Part shown: positions 27,194-36,081 of the stretch, one piece after another
How positions within the stretch are numbered: the first letter of the stretch is position 1
Layout: every line of letters starts with the position of its first letter
Assembly (NCBI GenBank): GCA_003223935.1
Contig: QHXQ01000045.1
Coordinates: 1 to 53,831 of the forward strand
Length of the DNA: 53,831 nucleotides
Reading direction: 5' to 3'
Source: Acidobacteriota bacterium
GTDB lineage: Bacteria > Acidobacteriota > Blastocatellia > Pyrinomonadales > Pyrinomonadaceae
Position numbers and translations under genes: made by a program
The notes under the pieces: generated by a model
What the model was told of the DNA's origin: nothing
Seen by the model: the letters and a program-made list of their open reading frames with translations, nothing else
Database searches by the model: none

Positions 27194-29689
27194 CTATCTG
27201 TGCACGGCGAAGAATGTGACTTGCACGATGTGGACGAACATCAGCACCAGCATCAAAGAGGTGGCGACCACATGCGGCGCGAGCCAAAGCTTAAGCAACT
27301 GGTGCAGGTAGATGAGCGAATCCACGCGCCGCAAAGTGACGCTCGCCTCGACCGCTTCGCGCAGCAATTGTTTGGACTCTGGATCGTTCAACCGATCAAC
27401 TTCGGGCTTGATCTCGATGCGCGCCTCCGCCTCAAGTGCCGACAACTCTTCGCGCCGCAGATACTGGCGCAGCAAATAGCCGAGCGACAAGTAGCGCCCG
27501 CGCACCTTACGCTTGATGATCCGGCGCACGTCGTCATTGCAGCGTTGCCCGATCTCCTTCAATTCTTCGCGCAACTCATCGCGGCGCGCGCGCAAGTCTT
27601 CAAACAGCAGCGGCTCGCCCTCGATGCTCGTCATGATGCGTGGCACGAACAAGTAACAGGCAATGCCGAACAGACCTGAGACGATGACCAGATCGAACGA
27701 GATCATCAACAGCGACGTAAGCAAGCCGCCGGTGTTCTTGCCGCCGTGCAGCAACAGCAAGATACCGGCGATGACGCCGAGATAGACGTGCGCCAAGAGC
27801 CAATAGCGCAGCGCGCCCGTGCGCTGGCGATAGACCTGCTTGCGCGCCGGATAAGCCATCACGACGGCGATGCCGCCCAAGCCGACGAAGCCCGTGAGCC
27901 AACGGATCGTCACCCAAGTGCCGCCGATGCGCCCATCAAGGCCGTAGCGGAAGAAGATGCCCCAGACGGTCGCGGCGACCAAGGCGATGGTCAGGAGCGC
28001 GCCGAACGTGTGCCAGAGGCGCGCGAGCGGGTCTTTCTTGTGTATGTTGCGCCCGATGGCTTGCGTCTGACTCTGGAAGACGACGCCGAGTTTCTGCTGC
28101 ACCTCCGTGAAATACTCGCGCGGGTTGACGCGCACGAGCGCGCCCGTCGGACAGTTCTCCTGACATGAGTAAGCGTGCGTCTTTGCGCCGGGCGGATTGA
28201 GCGGCGTGTTGTTGCAGAGATTGCATTTGACCGCGAGCAGGTTGTCAACCTCCGTGACCGGCGGCGGCGGCTCGTGCGGCTTGATGTCGAACCAAGCGAA
28301 CGCACGCTGCTTGAAGGTCAGAGGCTCTGGCGCGGGCGGACGGCGCGGCACCATCGTGATCGCATTGTAAGGGCACTGCGTCGCGCAGTCCGAACAGCCG
28401 ATGCAGGTCTTCGGCTCAATATCAATCTGCCCGTTGCTGAAGCGCCCGATTGCGCCCGTCGGGCAGCCGGTCAGACATTCAGGGTCTTGACAGTGCATGC
28501 AGACCGAAGGCGAGAGTATGTGCTGCGTCGCACTGCCGCCGATCCGTTTCGGGCGCTCGATGTGTATGCCGCGCCGGAGCAGACGCGATTGCCCGTGCAT
28601 CTTGTGGCAGGCGAGCGAACAGTTGCCGCAGCGGACGCACAAGTCCATGTCCATGACGAGCAGGTTCGTGCCGTCCACAAGGCCCGTCGTGATCTCTTTT
28701 TCGGTGGCGGCGACAGTCAACTTGTCGAGCGACCGGTCAAGGTTCACGTCGTCGTCGGCGGTGGAGAATTCAGGGAAGCTGTGCATGACTGCGTCGCGCA
28801 GCTTGGGGTTGGCGCGCAAGTGCGGGATCGAGATTTCGAGCACCTCAGTGCGCGAGAGCACAGTCGCCGTGTACTTCCAAGCGCGCGCGGTCTGAATACC
28901 TTCAAGTCCGAGACAGTTACCCGCGCCGAGGAAGTCGAGCGCGATACTTTCGTCCGCACCAAGCGCGAGATCGGCTATGTCCGTGCTCATCGCCATGCCG
29001 CGCATGCGCCGCACCCAACCGTTCTTGATGAAGACGATGCGATCAACTGTGTCGCCCTCGCGGTGCAGCACGTGGTTCTTGCCATAGACCATGAAGCGCG
29101 CGGCATCCTTGAGTTGTTCGCGCATCTCAGGCACGAATACATCGGGCGCAGCTTGGGCCACATCGCCGTCAATCGTGCGCCCCAGCCCGTGTCTGCGGTA
29201 AGCGACGTCGAGTTTATGGCCGAAGGACTTGAGTTTTCTGAGCAAGCGTAATGCAGGGCGTGTGACCTCGAAGACGAGGGCTTTACTATTCGGCGGCACG
29301 ACGACCGTGGCGGTGCGTGGAATGCCCGCGAGGATCGCCATCTCGCCAAAGCTTTCGCCGGGCGGGATCATGCCGATCTTGGGGCCGCGCTCGCCCCGTT
29401 TTAGCTGCTCGTTGTCGGCCACATGAACATCGAGTTGGCCGTCCACGACGATATAGAAGGTATTGCCGCCCCAGTCGTTTTGATGGATGATCTCCTCGCC
29501 GTCTTTGTACTCCAACAAGCGCAGATAAGGGCCAACCTTCTTGCCATTGTAGTTGCGCCCGTAAGCGGTCACTTCGAGGTCGAGTTCAAACTTAAAATGC
29601 CCGTCGTGCTTCTCGACCAGTTCCGAGAGGACGTCCACCTTCTCGATGGCGTCCAGAATAGTCTTATGTTTTGTGATTTCTTGCGGCAT
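27194..29689 (-). CDS. Cyclic-nucleotide-binding / four-[4Fe-4S] ferredoxin / di-haem b membrane fusion
   Basis: An 831-residue predicted membrane electron-transfer sensor. Residues 55-150 form a cNMP-binding domain with a complete phosphate cassette (FGEMAILAGIPRTAT, R125); a second, degenerate one spans about 195-300. Sixteen cysteines follow in the HybA/NrfC/PsrB pattern, enough for four [4Fe-4S] clusters: C351/354/357/361, C397/400/405/409, C429/432/435/439 and C489/492/509/513. Membrane helices lie near 558-580, 595-613, 628-648, 658-682 and 805-828. Two of them carry histidine pairs 14 apart (H634/H648 and H806/H820), the spacing of di-haem cytochrome b. A charged helical segment (690-800) lies before the last helix. 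ATG 29689 is the start; the 39 codons upstream overlap the promoter region. First gene of the operon. Confidence 0.88.
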   Translation of the reverse strand: MPQEITKHKTILDAIEKVDVLSELVEKHDGHFKFELDLEVTAYGRNYNGKKVGPYLRLLEYKDGEEIIHQNDWGGNTFYIVVDGQLDVHVADNEQLKRGERGPKIGMIPPGESFGEMAILAGIPRTATVVVPPNSKALVFEVTRPALRLLRKLKSFGHKLDVAYRRHGLGRTIDGDVAQAAPDVFVPEMREQLKDAARFMVYGKNHVLHREGDTVDRIVFIKNGWVRRMRGMAMSTDIADLALGADESIALDFLGAGNCLGLEGIQTARAWKYTATVLSRTEVLEISIPHLRANPKLRDAVMHSFPEFSTADDDVNLDRSLDKLTVAATEKEITTGLVDGTNLLVMDMDLCVRCGNCSLACHKMHGQSRLLRRGIHIERPKRIGGSATQHILSPSVCMHCQDPECLTGCPTGAIGRFSNGQIDIEPKTCIGCSDCATQCPYNAITMVPRRPPAPEPLTFKQRAFAWFDIKPHEPPPPVTEVDNLLAVKCNLCNNTPLNPPGAKTHAYSCQENCPTGALVRVNPREYFTEVQQKLGVVFQSQTQAIGRNIHKKDPLARLWHTFGALLTIALVAATVWGIFFRYGLDGRIGGTWVTIRWLTGFVGLGGIAVVMAYPARKQVYRQRTGALRYWLLAHVYLGVIAGILLLLHGGKNTGGLLTSLLMISFDLVIVSGLFGIACYLFVPRIMTSIEGEPLLFEDLRARRDELREELKEIGQRCNDDVRRIIKRKVRGRYLSLGYLLRQYLRREELSALEAEARIEIKPEVDRLNDPESKQLLREAVEASVTLRRVDSLIYLHQLLKLWLAPHVVATSLMLVLMFVHIVQVTFFAVHR

Positions 29690-29789
29690 AGCGTTTACCG
29701 ATTGTTGAAGAGCACGCCGCCGGGAGCGACGCCGTTCCAAGGCTGTTGCTGAATAGAACGCGGTAAGAACTGCGACTTGAACGGGGCGC

Positions 29790-29817
29790 ATTATAGCACC
29801 GCTCACACGTTTGTCAG
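29790..29817 (-). promoter_or_regulatory. Candidate promoter of the CNB-FHA-flavoprotein operon
   Basis: Read on the minus strand: CTGACA (29817-29812), a 16-base spacer, then a perfect TATAAT (29795-29790), 100 bases ahead of ATG 29689. This is the best promoter match I found on the minus strand. It lies in the 337-base divergent gap 29690-30026. On the plus strand a second TATAAT (29921-29926) could serve the sigma-factor gene but has no good -35. Confidence 0.55.
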
Positions 29818-30026
29818 CAAGAACTTAATTGCGCCTTGGCGACGCGGGGGAAACTTTTGGAACTTGCGCGCTGGCCGCCGCGTGCAAGATCGAAGCGAGC
29901 ACCGCAGTTGGGCGGCGGTGTATAATCGCGGGGCAGCCGCACCGCGACCGCCAAACGGGCGGATTGAAGTTCAGATCGCGCCCGTGCCTGTGTGAAATAA
30001 TCTTGAGGGCGAGCCTGCCTGTCCTG

Positions 30027-30668
30027 ATGAGCGCGTTATCATCAATTGACGAGTTGCTGCTGCCGGCCGTGGCGCAGAGTCCGGTCGTGGCCGAAGTGTC
30101 TTCCGACCACGGCCTGCTCGAAGCGGCGCGCACGGGCGACGAGGCGGCGTTCGCAGAGTTGGTGCGCCGCTATCGCAACCAGATCACGAACTACGTCTAT
30201 CGCATGACGAACGACTACGATCTGGCGGTCGATCTGGCGCAAGAGACCTTCATGCGCGTCTATCGCGCCGCCGACCGTTACCAGACCGGCTACGCATTCT
30301 CCACCTACATCTATCGCATCGCCACCAACCTCGCCATCAGCGAGCTGCGCCGCCGCAAACGTCGCCGGCTCGTCTCGCTCACGGGCTTCTTCCAAGACCG
30401 TGAAGAGAGCGACGCGACGGAACTCGATCCGGCGGACATACGCCCGTTGCAGGACGTGACGCTCGTGAGCGAAGAGCGCCGCGCGGCTGTGGCACGTGCG
30501 ATTGCGACGCTGCCGGATAAATATCGCGCGCCGCTCGTGCTGCGCGACATAGAAGAGCGCAGCTACGAGGAGATCGCCGGCATACTTGAATTGAGCGAGG
30601 GCACGGTTAAGTCGCGCATCAGCCGCGCCCGCTCGTTTTTGCGCGACAAGTTGCAGAGTTATTTATGA
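30027..30668 (+). CDS. ECF-type RNA polymerase sigma factor
   Basis: A 213-residue extracytoplasmic-function sigma factor. Region 2 lies near residues 45-110 with DLAQETFMRVYRAADRY. An acidic linker joins it to region 4 with a helix-turn-helix (SYEEIAGILELSEGTVKSRI) near the C terminus, which binds the -35 element. ATG 30027 is chosen over the open frame from 29829 because upstream codons show no family resemblance and a TATAAT-like site lies at 29921. It overlaps the anti-sigma gene by ATGA, the normal coupling for a sigma/anti-sigma pair. It diverges from the CNB/FHA operon and could control it (inference). Confidence 0.93.
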   Translation: MSALSSIDELLLPAVAQSPVVAEVSSDHGLLEAARTGDEAAFAELVRRYRNQITNYVYRMTNDYDLAVDLAQETFMRVYRAADRYQTGYAFSTYIYRIATNLAISELRRRKRRRLVSLTGFFQDREESDATELDPADIRPLQDVTLVSEERRAAVARAIATLPDKYRAPLVLRDIEERSYEEIAGILELSEGTVKSRISRARSFLRDKLQSYL

Positions 30669-31510
30669 GGTGTCCGAAGATGTTGACCTGTCAACAGTGT
30701 CGAACCGAGATCGACGGGGCCGTGCGGGCCGAGACCTTAGCCGCGCAGGCCCGCGAGCACTTGGACGTGTGCGCCGCGTGTCGTCAGTTTCAAGTTGAAC
30801 GCAGGCGTTTACGCACACTGATCGGTGAGCTTGAGCCAGTCGCCGCGCCGCCCGATTTCGAGTTTCGTCTGCGTGCGCGCATGGCGGCACACGAGCGCGC
30901 GCCCGCCGCACGCTTCGTTTGGCCCGCATTTGCGCCGCGCGCTTTGGGGCTGGCCTTTGCTGCCTGTCTCATCCTTGCCGTCGCCGCGACCCTGCGCTTG
31001 CACACACAGCCGCCTTTGCCCACAGGCGATCCGGGCGCAGCGCAGAGCGTGGTCGGCCCACAATCTGCACAGGTGAAGATTGAACAGCACAACTCAGAGG
31101 CGACGAGCACAGCGAGCATAGAGCCAAACAACATTCCGATCATTACTCCAACTGTGAAAATTCCAACGAGCGGACAGCGGCGCGTCTTATCAATCGAACA
31201 GGTTGGATCGCTACATTCAACTCCGCGCGGTGTGCTTGGCGTTAACGAGCGCGCGGAGAGCGAAAGTCTGGGTGTGGGTAGTGCGCCGCTTGTGACGCGC
31301 ACGGTCGCCGACAACCTGCCGGCCTCTCTATCAACCATCCCGCTGCCTGTGCCCAACTCATCCGCTCCGTTGAAAGTGACACTCAAAGATATGCAGGGCG
31401 CAGCCCGCATCGTCTCGGTTGATCCGGTCTCGTTTGGCGCGCGCGATCTGCTCGGCGGGCGCGCCCGTGTAGTGCCCGCGAGCGCGACTGATAGTCAAGG
31501 CGTATGGTAG
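30665..31510 (+). CDS. Zinc-finger membrane anti-sigma factor
   Basis: A 281-residue cognate anti-sigma factor. The N-terminal ZAS-type domain shows C9-x2-C12 and H32-x3-C36-x2-C39 (HLDVCAAC), which bind zinc and clamp the sigma factor. One membrane helix follows near residues 93-112 (ALGLAFAACLILAVAATL). The periplasmic part (about 165 residues) is Ser/Thr/Pro-rich with a short beta-strand-rich C terminus and no recognised sensor domain. It overlaps the sigma gene by 4 bases and the next gene by 7 bases, so all three are probably one operon. Confidence 0.88.
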   Translation: MRCPKMLTCQQCRTEIDGAVRAETLAAQAREHLDVCAACRQFQVERRRLRTLIGELEPVAAPPDFEFRLRARMAAHERAPAARFVWPAFAPRALGLAFAACLILAVAATLRLHTQPPLPTGDPGAAQSVVGPQSAQVKIEQHNSEATSTASIEPNNIPIITPTVKIPTSGQRRVLSIEQVGSLHSTPRGVLGVNERAESESLGVGSAPLVTRTVADNLPASLSTIPLPVPNSSAPLKVTLKDMQGAARIVSVDPVSFGARDLLGGRARVVPASATDSQGVW

Positions 31511-33516
31511 GTCTCGAAGTAATGACAAAAGGTTGTGCGAGAGCAATTGGTATGTTGAGCGGCGCACGTCGCTGGGCGCGCGCGCTTGCGCTGCCGGTCT
31601 GTCTGCTCATCTTGGTGTGCAGCGCACAGGCGCAACGGGCGAGCATGCCTGTGCGTCAACCAGTGGCTGCGACAACCGCGCCGCCCGACAAACAAGCGCA
31701 AGTGCAGGTGGCGAAGAAGACGGCCGCAACGCTGCCGGTAATCGCGGTCGTGCACCGTCTGAGCGGCTGGCGGTTGCGTTGTTTGCTCATGCGCCCGGAC
31801 GCGCCGGTCGCCGCGACGTTTGACGATCAATTTACGCGCACGAACATCGTCGCGGGCTACGTGCTCTCGGATGGTCGCTCGGTCGTCGCGCGTCTGCCGC
31901 GTGCCGATGCGGAGATACTCGATCTCTATGCGCAGTTCCCGGATAATGACGACGGGCCGGCGTCAACTGAAGCCTCGCCGCTGTCTCTGCTGCGCGGCGA
32001 TGGCACAGAGTTCAAGGCCCACTTCGTCGGCCTCGACGCGAGCACGGGCTTATCTTTGTTGGAAGCAGAGCAAGCGTTCGCGCCGCCCGCATCCGCGCGC
32101 GCGACGTTTGCGCCGGCCATCGGTCAGCGCGTGCGCGTGATCGCGCCGGTGCCGGCCGGCCGGCCCGCAAATTTAGTCACGGTCATGACGTTGCCGCGCA
32201 CAGCCGCGCCTGCGTTGACGGCCTCAACTGCGACGGCCGCGCCTGCCGCGACCGACAGCGCGCCGGCTGGCGAGGCCGGCATGATCTACATGAGCATGAG
32301 CGAGGCGCAAGGGCAACTCAGACAGATCAAGCGTTCGCCGACGGGCAAGCCTATCGAGTTCACGGTCGAGATCAACCGAGTCTCGCCGGAGTGGACGGGC
32401 GGCGTGGCGTTTGGCGAGACGGGCGCGCTGGTCGGGATTGTTGACGAGAGCGGGACGAACGAAGCGCATCTGGTCGCGGCGGAGACGGTGCGCGCGGCGG
32501 CTGCGCGCGTGCAGGCGCGACGTGCGAGCGTGCCGCAGCCTTGGCTCGGCGCACGCGGCGACGCCGTCGCCATGACGCCGCTCAAAATTTTCCTGATGCG
32601 TGGCTGGCCCGAACGCGAAGCGCGCGCTTTGTTGAGCCGACAACAGGGCGTGCTTTTGACTGACGTTGCGCCGGACACGCCTGCGGCGCGTGCGGGCTTG
32701 CGCAGTGGCGATGTCGTCGCGCGCATCAGCCAGCATGACGTGCGCAACGTCGAGGAGATGACGCAACTCATACAGGAACTCGGCGGCAACACAGTGGCCA
32801 AGTTCACAGTGCTGCGCGCGCAAGCGCCGCCGCTCGACGTGGCCGTGCGTCTGAGCGAAGCGCGCAACCCTGCGCTTGAGACGGCGCAGGCTGAAGCGCG
32901 CGCCGCCGAGTCGGAAGCGCAGTTTGCCGACAGAGAGGCGCGACTGTTTGAGTCTGAAGCGCAACTCATCGAAGCCGAAGCGCGCCAGATGCAAGCTGAA
33001 CTGAACCAACGCGAGGACACTCTACGCACGACGGACGCGGCGCACAGAGCAGAGGCGCAGAAGCATCTGCTGGCAGCCCAGAACCGTCTGCACGAAGTGC
33101 AGGCGCGCTTGCTTGAGTCGCAGGCGCGCATGAAAGCGGCCCGCCTGCGCCAGACCGAAGTGCAACGACGGTTCGCAGAGGTTGATGCGCGCCTGCGGGC
33201 TGCGAGTGCCGCGCACTTCAGTCTGCCCGTGCCGACGCTCATGTCCTACGGCGTCGAAGCGATCAGCACTTGGCCGCAGGCCGAGCAAAGCTCAGACACA
33301 CGCCGGGGCCTGCTCGTCCTCGCCGTGCGCCCACAGAGCGCCGCCGCGCGCGCCGGTGTGCAGACAGGCGACATCATCGAGACGATCAACGAACAGCGCA
33401 TCACGAACAACTGGCAAGGCGGGCCGCGCCGGACAGAGACCACGCTCACCTTTGGCATCGTGCGCGACGGGCAGAGGCTCACGTTCAAACTGACTAATAC
33501 GCCAGAAAACAAGTAG
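31504..33516 (+). CDS. Exported protein with two PDZ domains split by a coiled coil (degenerate HtrA-like)
   Basis: A 670-residue protein with a signal peptide (ALALPVCLLILVCSAQAQ). Residues about 75-340 resemble a trypsin/HtrA beta-barrel in order (IVAGYVLSDGRSVVARL, GLSLLEAE) but I see no GNSGG-type serine motif, so it is probably inactive. PDZ1 lies near 365-450 (VLLTDVAPDTPAARAGLRSG). A roughly 110-residue Ala/Glu/Arg coiled coil with near-heptad EAQ/EAR repeats follows. PDZ2 lies near 585-665 (AVRPQSAAARAGVQTGDIIE). It starts inside the end of the anti-sigma gene, with aagg 5 bases before ATG 31504. Its likely role is in regulated proteolysis or sensing for the anti-sigma factor, as PDZ proteins do in sigmaE-type pathways (inference). 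Confidence 0.82.
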   Translation: MVGLEVMTKGCARAIGMLSGARRWARALALPVCLLILVCSAQAQRASMPVRQPVAATTAPPDKQAQVQVAKKTAATLPVIAVVHRLSGWRLRCLLMRPDAPVAATFDDQFTRTNIVAGYVLSDGRSVVARLPRADAEILDLYAQFPDNDDGPASTEASPLSLLRGDGTEFKAHFVGLDASTGLSLLEAEQAFAPPASARATFAPAIGQRVRVIAPVPAGRPANLVTVMTLPRTAAPALTASTATAAPAATDSAPAGEAGMIYMSMSEAQGQLRQIKRSPTGKPIEFTVEINRVSPEWTGGVAFGETGALVGIVDESGTNEAHLVAAETVRAAAARVQARRASVPQPWLGARGDAVAMTPLKIFLMRGWPEREARALLSRQQGVLLTDVAPDTPAARAGLRSGDVVARISQHDVRNVEEMTQLIQELGGNTVAKFTVLRAQAPPLDVAVRLSEARNPALETAQAEARAAESEAQFADREARLFESEAQLIEAEARQMQAELNQREDTLRTTDAAHRAEAQKHLLAAQNRLHEVQARLLESQARMKAARLRQTEVQRRFAEVDARLRAASAAHFSLPVPTLMSYGVEAISTWPQAEQSSDTRRGLLVLAVRPQSAAARAGVQTGDIIETINEQRITNNWQGGPRRTETTLTFGIVRDGQRLTFKLTNTPENK

Positions 33517-33527
33517 CAGGGCAGAAG

Positions 33528-33641
33528 CAAAGTAGAAAGGCGCAGAGCAAAGGTTAGGTCACGCCTGCGGAGTGGGTCGGAAAAGATCACACCGCAGGCG
33601 TGTCCGCGCTTTCTCCTTTCCCCTTTCGCCTTTCTACTTTG
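33528..33641. repeat. Nested intergenic palindrome
   Basis: Outer arms caaagtagaaaggcg (33528-33542) and cgcctttctactttg (33627-33641) are exact complements. Inner arms cacgcctgcgg (33560-33570) and ccgcaggcgtg (33592-33602) are also exact. It lies between two co-directional genes and probably ends the sigma-factor operon. Confidence 0.7.
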
Positions 33642-33750
33642 TTGTAAATTCCCCGCCATTCCTGACCGCTCCGACTTGTGCTAAGCTAACGCGCGTTCCA
33701 CAGGTTCTAATCACTGAAAACGTTGTGCGCTGAACACAGGCCGAACTCTC

Positions 33751-35103
33751 ATGCTGCATGAAGCCGTCGCCCACTATCACGAACTGCTTGCCGAGACGGA
33801 ACTCGCGGAAGCGTCGCGCGCGCTGCTCGACCAAGGGCTAGAGCAAGCCAAACTTATCTTCGGCGGGCGGCGGCTCTCGCCCTACTTGCGCCCGCACTTC
33901 GTCACCGATCAGGATTTCGCGCGTGTCCGCGAGGTCTGCGAAACCGTCTGGGGCGCGATCCAAAAAGTGAAGGATGCGGCCGTCGAAGACGCGACTTTGA
34001 TTGATGAGTTGGGCTTGACCGACATCGAGCGCGAGTTGGTCAGCATAGACCCCGGCTATCGTGAAGTCTCGCCGACCGCGCGGCTCGATTCGTTCCTGAC
34101 CGACGAGGCTTACAGCTTCGTCGAACTCAACGGCGAAAGCCCGGCCGGCATCGCCTACGCCGATGCTGCGTTTGAAATCTTCTCGACGCTGCCGGTGATG
34201 AAGCGCTTCGCCGAACGCTACCACGTGCGCCCACAGTTCGGTCGCCACTTGCTGCTCGAAGTCTTGCTGCGCGCGCACGCAGAGTTCTTGGGCCGTAGGC
34301 CCGAACGCAAGCCGCAGATCGCGATCGTCGATCTCAAGGGCTTGCCGACGCAGAAAGAGTTCGAGTTGTTCCGCGAATACTTCGAGCGCGAAGGCTATCC
34401 GGCGCACGTGTGCGCGCCCGAAGAGTTGGAGTTCACGAACGGGCGTCTGCGCGCAGGCGAGTTTGAGATCGACATCGTCTATAAGCGTCTGCTCGTCAAT
34501 GAATACTTGCCGATCATCAAAGAGTACCCGGCGCTGCTTGAAGCTTATCGCGCGCGCGCCATCTGCATGGTCAACAGTTTTCGCTCGAAGCTGATTCATA
34601 AGAAGGCGCTCTTTGCCGTGCTCACGGACGAGCGGCACGCGCCTCTGTTCACAGACGCAGAGCGCGCCGCGATTCGCGCGCACGTGCCTTGGACGCGCAA
34701 GGTGCGCGCCGAGCGGACGGAGCGTTATGGCGAGCAGATTGATCTGCTTGAGTTCGCTGCGCAGAACCGCGAGCGGCTCGTCCTCAAACCCAACGACGAC
34801 TACGGCGGGCACGGCATCTACATCGGTTGGAGCACGGACGAGATCGCTTGGGGTGAAGCCATCAGGCACGCGCTCGCTAACGGCGATTATCTGCTGCAAG
34901 AGCGCGTGCCGACCGCGCGCGAGCCGTTCCCGGCGCTGAATGCGGATGGCTCGTTCGAGTTCGCCGAGCAGTTGGTTGATCTCGATCCATTGCTGTTTTA
35001 TGGCCGCGTCGGCTCGGCGTTTACGCGCCTGTCGTCAACGGAGTTGGCCAACGTCACGGCCGGCGGCGGCATGGTGCCGACCTTCATCATCAGCGAGAAG
35101 TGA
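33751..35103 (+). CDS. ATP-grasp ligase-like protein (permuted/glutathionylspermidine-synthase-like type)
   Basis: A 450-residue predicted ATP-dependent ligase forming amide or peptide bonds. An N-terminal helical region is followed by VELNGESPAGIAYAD (near residue 127), a Rossmann-like middle, and a C-terminal ATP-binding half with VLKPNDDYGGHGIYIG (near residue 350), DYLLQERV and an acidic EFAEQLVDLDP. The K-P-x-D-x-Y-G-G-x-G segment is the lysine/glycine loop of ATP-grasp enzymes of the circularly permuted kind. Substrates are unknown. Three genes downstream is a GCS2 carboxylate-amine ligase, and further on a glutamine amidotransferase. This mix is seen in amidoligase clusters that build or modify small peptides. 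Confidence 0.75.
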   Translation: MLHEAVAHYHELLAETELAEASRALLDQGLEQAKLIFGGRRLSPYLRPHFVTDQDFARVREVCETVWGAIQKVKDAAVEDATLIDELGLTDIERELVSIDPGYREVSPTARLDSFLTDEAYSFVELNGESPAGIAYADAAFEIFSTLPVMKRFAERYHVRPQFGRHLLLEVLLRAHAEFLGRRPERKPQIAIVDLKGLPTQKEFELFREYFEREGYPAHVCAPEELEFTNGRLRAGEFEIDIVYKRLLVNEYLPIIKEYPALLEAYRARAICMVNSFRSKLIHKKALFAVLTDERHAPLFTDAERAAIRAHVPWTRKVRAERTERYGEQIDLLEFAAQNRERLVLKPNDDYGGHGIYIGWSTDEIAWGEAIRHALANGDYLLQERVPTAREPFPALNADGSFEFAEQLVDLDPLLFYGRVGSAFTRLSSTELANVTAGGGMVPTFIISEK

Positions 35104-35176
35104 GCCGAACAGTTTTCGGTTTTCAGTTTTTCAGCGTGCGGTTGATCCTTAACTCCATCTCTCAGGAGTAATGCAC

Positions 35177-35515
35177 ATGAGCAATGAGCCGGAAGCCGAT
35201 GAGATGACGTTCGCAGAACGGCGGCGTTACGACCGCCTGCGCTTGATCGTTGACGTGTTCTTCAATGGGACGGATACGACCGGCGTGGCGAGCACGAAGG
35301 ACATCAGCCCCGGCGGGCTGTACATGAACACGGAGTCGGTGCTGCCGGAAGGCGGCTTGCTTACGTTGCGCATCCCTTTCCCCGACGGCGATGTCGTGGT
35401 CAACGGTGAAGTGATCTATAGCAGTCCGGGGCGCGGCGTCGGCGTGCGCTTCCATGGACTGACTGAAAAGGATCGCGCCTTGATGGAGCACGCACTTGCG
35501 CGCAGCGACGGCTGA
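35177..35515 (+). CDS. PilZ-domain protein (c-di-GMP receptor type)
   Basis: A 112-residue single-domain protein. RRRYDRLRL near the N terminus provides the RxxxR arginines and DISPGGLYM the (D/N)xSxxG motif, the two parts of the c-di-GMP site; the rest is the short PilZ barrel (LTLRIPFPDGDVVVNGEVI). ATG 35177 is preferred over ATG 35171 because AGGAG (35164-35168) is 8 bases from the former and only 2 from the latter. The stop overlaps the next gene as TGATG. It is the only c-di-GMP component seen in this window. Confidence 0.9.
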   Translation: MSNEPEADEMTFAERRRYDRLRLIVDVFFNGTDTTGVASTKDISPGGLYMNTESVLPEGGLLTLRIPFPDGDVVVNGEVIYSSPGRGVGVRFHGLTEKDRALMEHALARSDG

Positions 35516-36054
35516 TGGACGCAGACGACACAGGGCAACTGCATTGGCGCGATCTGTCCGTGGATGTGCGCGCCGCACTCGCGGGCCGGCTCGCGGGACT
35601 CTGGGGCGCGCCGACGGACGAGGCTGCCTTTGACAGTCTCGCCACAGACAAACAGCAGGCGCTCCTGTTATTGCTGCGGCGCATAGAGCAGAAAGACTTG
35701 TGGCATGTGGTGCGCAAGGTGACGAACGTCTATGGCGAGGGCGGCGTCGGCATGAGCTTCGACGCTTGGCCCGTCGTCCATTCGACGCTCAAGCGCCGCT
35801 CGGATTTCACAAGCTGGTTCGCCAATCACCGCGACACGACTGGCGGTTTCTACGAACGCGGGCGCGGGCGCGGCGTGCTGCATTTCTTGTACGTGGACAA
35901 ACCCGACCAGCCGCGCGCATGGGCTGTGCATTTTGATCTCTATAGTCCGGTGCACTCGTTGGCGAGCGTACTCAACCATGTCCGCCACGAGGCGCTCGGC
36001 GGCCTGACACCCGATTGGCGCGCGATCAAAACGGCCTTGAGCGACACAGCGTAA
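35515..36054 (+). CDS. Uncharacterised protein coupled to the PilZ gene
   Basis: A 179-residue soluble protein I do not recognise. It has no signal peptide or membrane helix. The N-terminal half is helical; the middle has ERGRGRGVLHFLYVD followed by WAVHFDLYSPVHS, a beta-rich section with spaced histidines, and the end is helical (VLNHVRHEALGG). It begins within the PilZ stop codon (TGATG), so the two are translationally coupled and may act together. The GCS2 gene follows after 27 bases. Confidence 0.75.
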   Translation: MDADDTGQLHWRDLSVDVRAALAGRLAGLWGAPTDEAAFDSLATDKQQALLLLLRRIEQKDLWHVVRKVTNVYGEGGVGMSFDAWPVVHSTLKRRSDFTSWFANHRDTTGGFYERGRGRGVLHFLYVDKPDQPRAWAVHFDLYSPVHSLASVLNHVRHEALGGLTPDWRAIKTALSDTA

Positions 36055-36081
36055 ATCTTGGAGAAGCGTGAGAGGGAGATC

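Noticed and set aside
28175..29251. 358-codon plus-strand frame opposite the CNB/ferredoxin gene
   Set aside because: Overlaps recognisable ferredoxin and CNB coding; composition is that of an antisense shadow.
31504..33516. Active HtrA/DegP protease
   Set aside because: No GNSGG-type catalytic motif was found in the protease-like region.
33838..34899. 353-codon minus-strand frame inside the ATP-grasp gene
   Set aside because: Antisense shadow; the plus strand has the ATP-grasp lysine/glycine loop.
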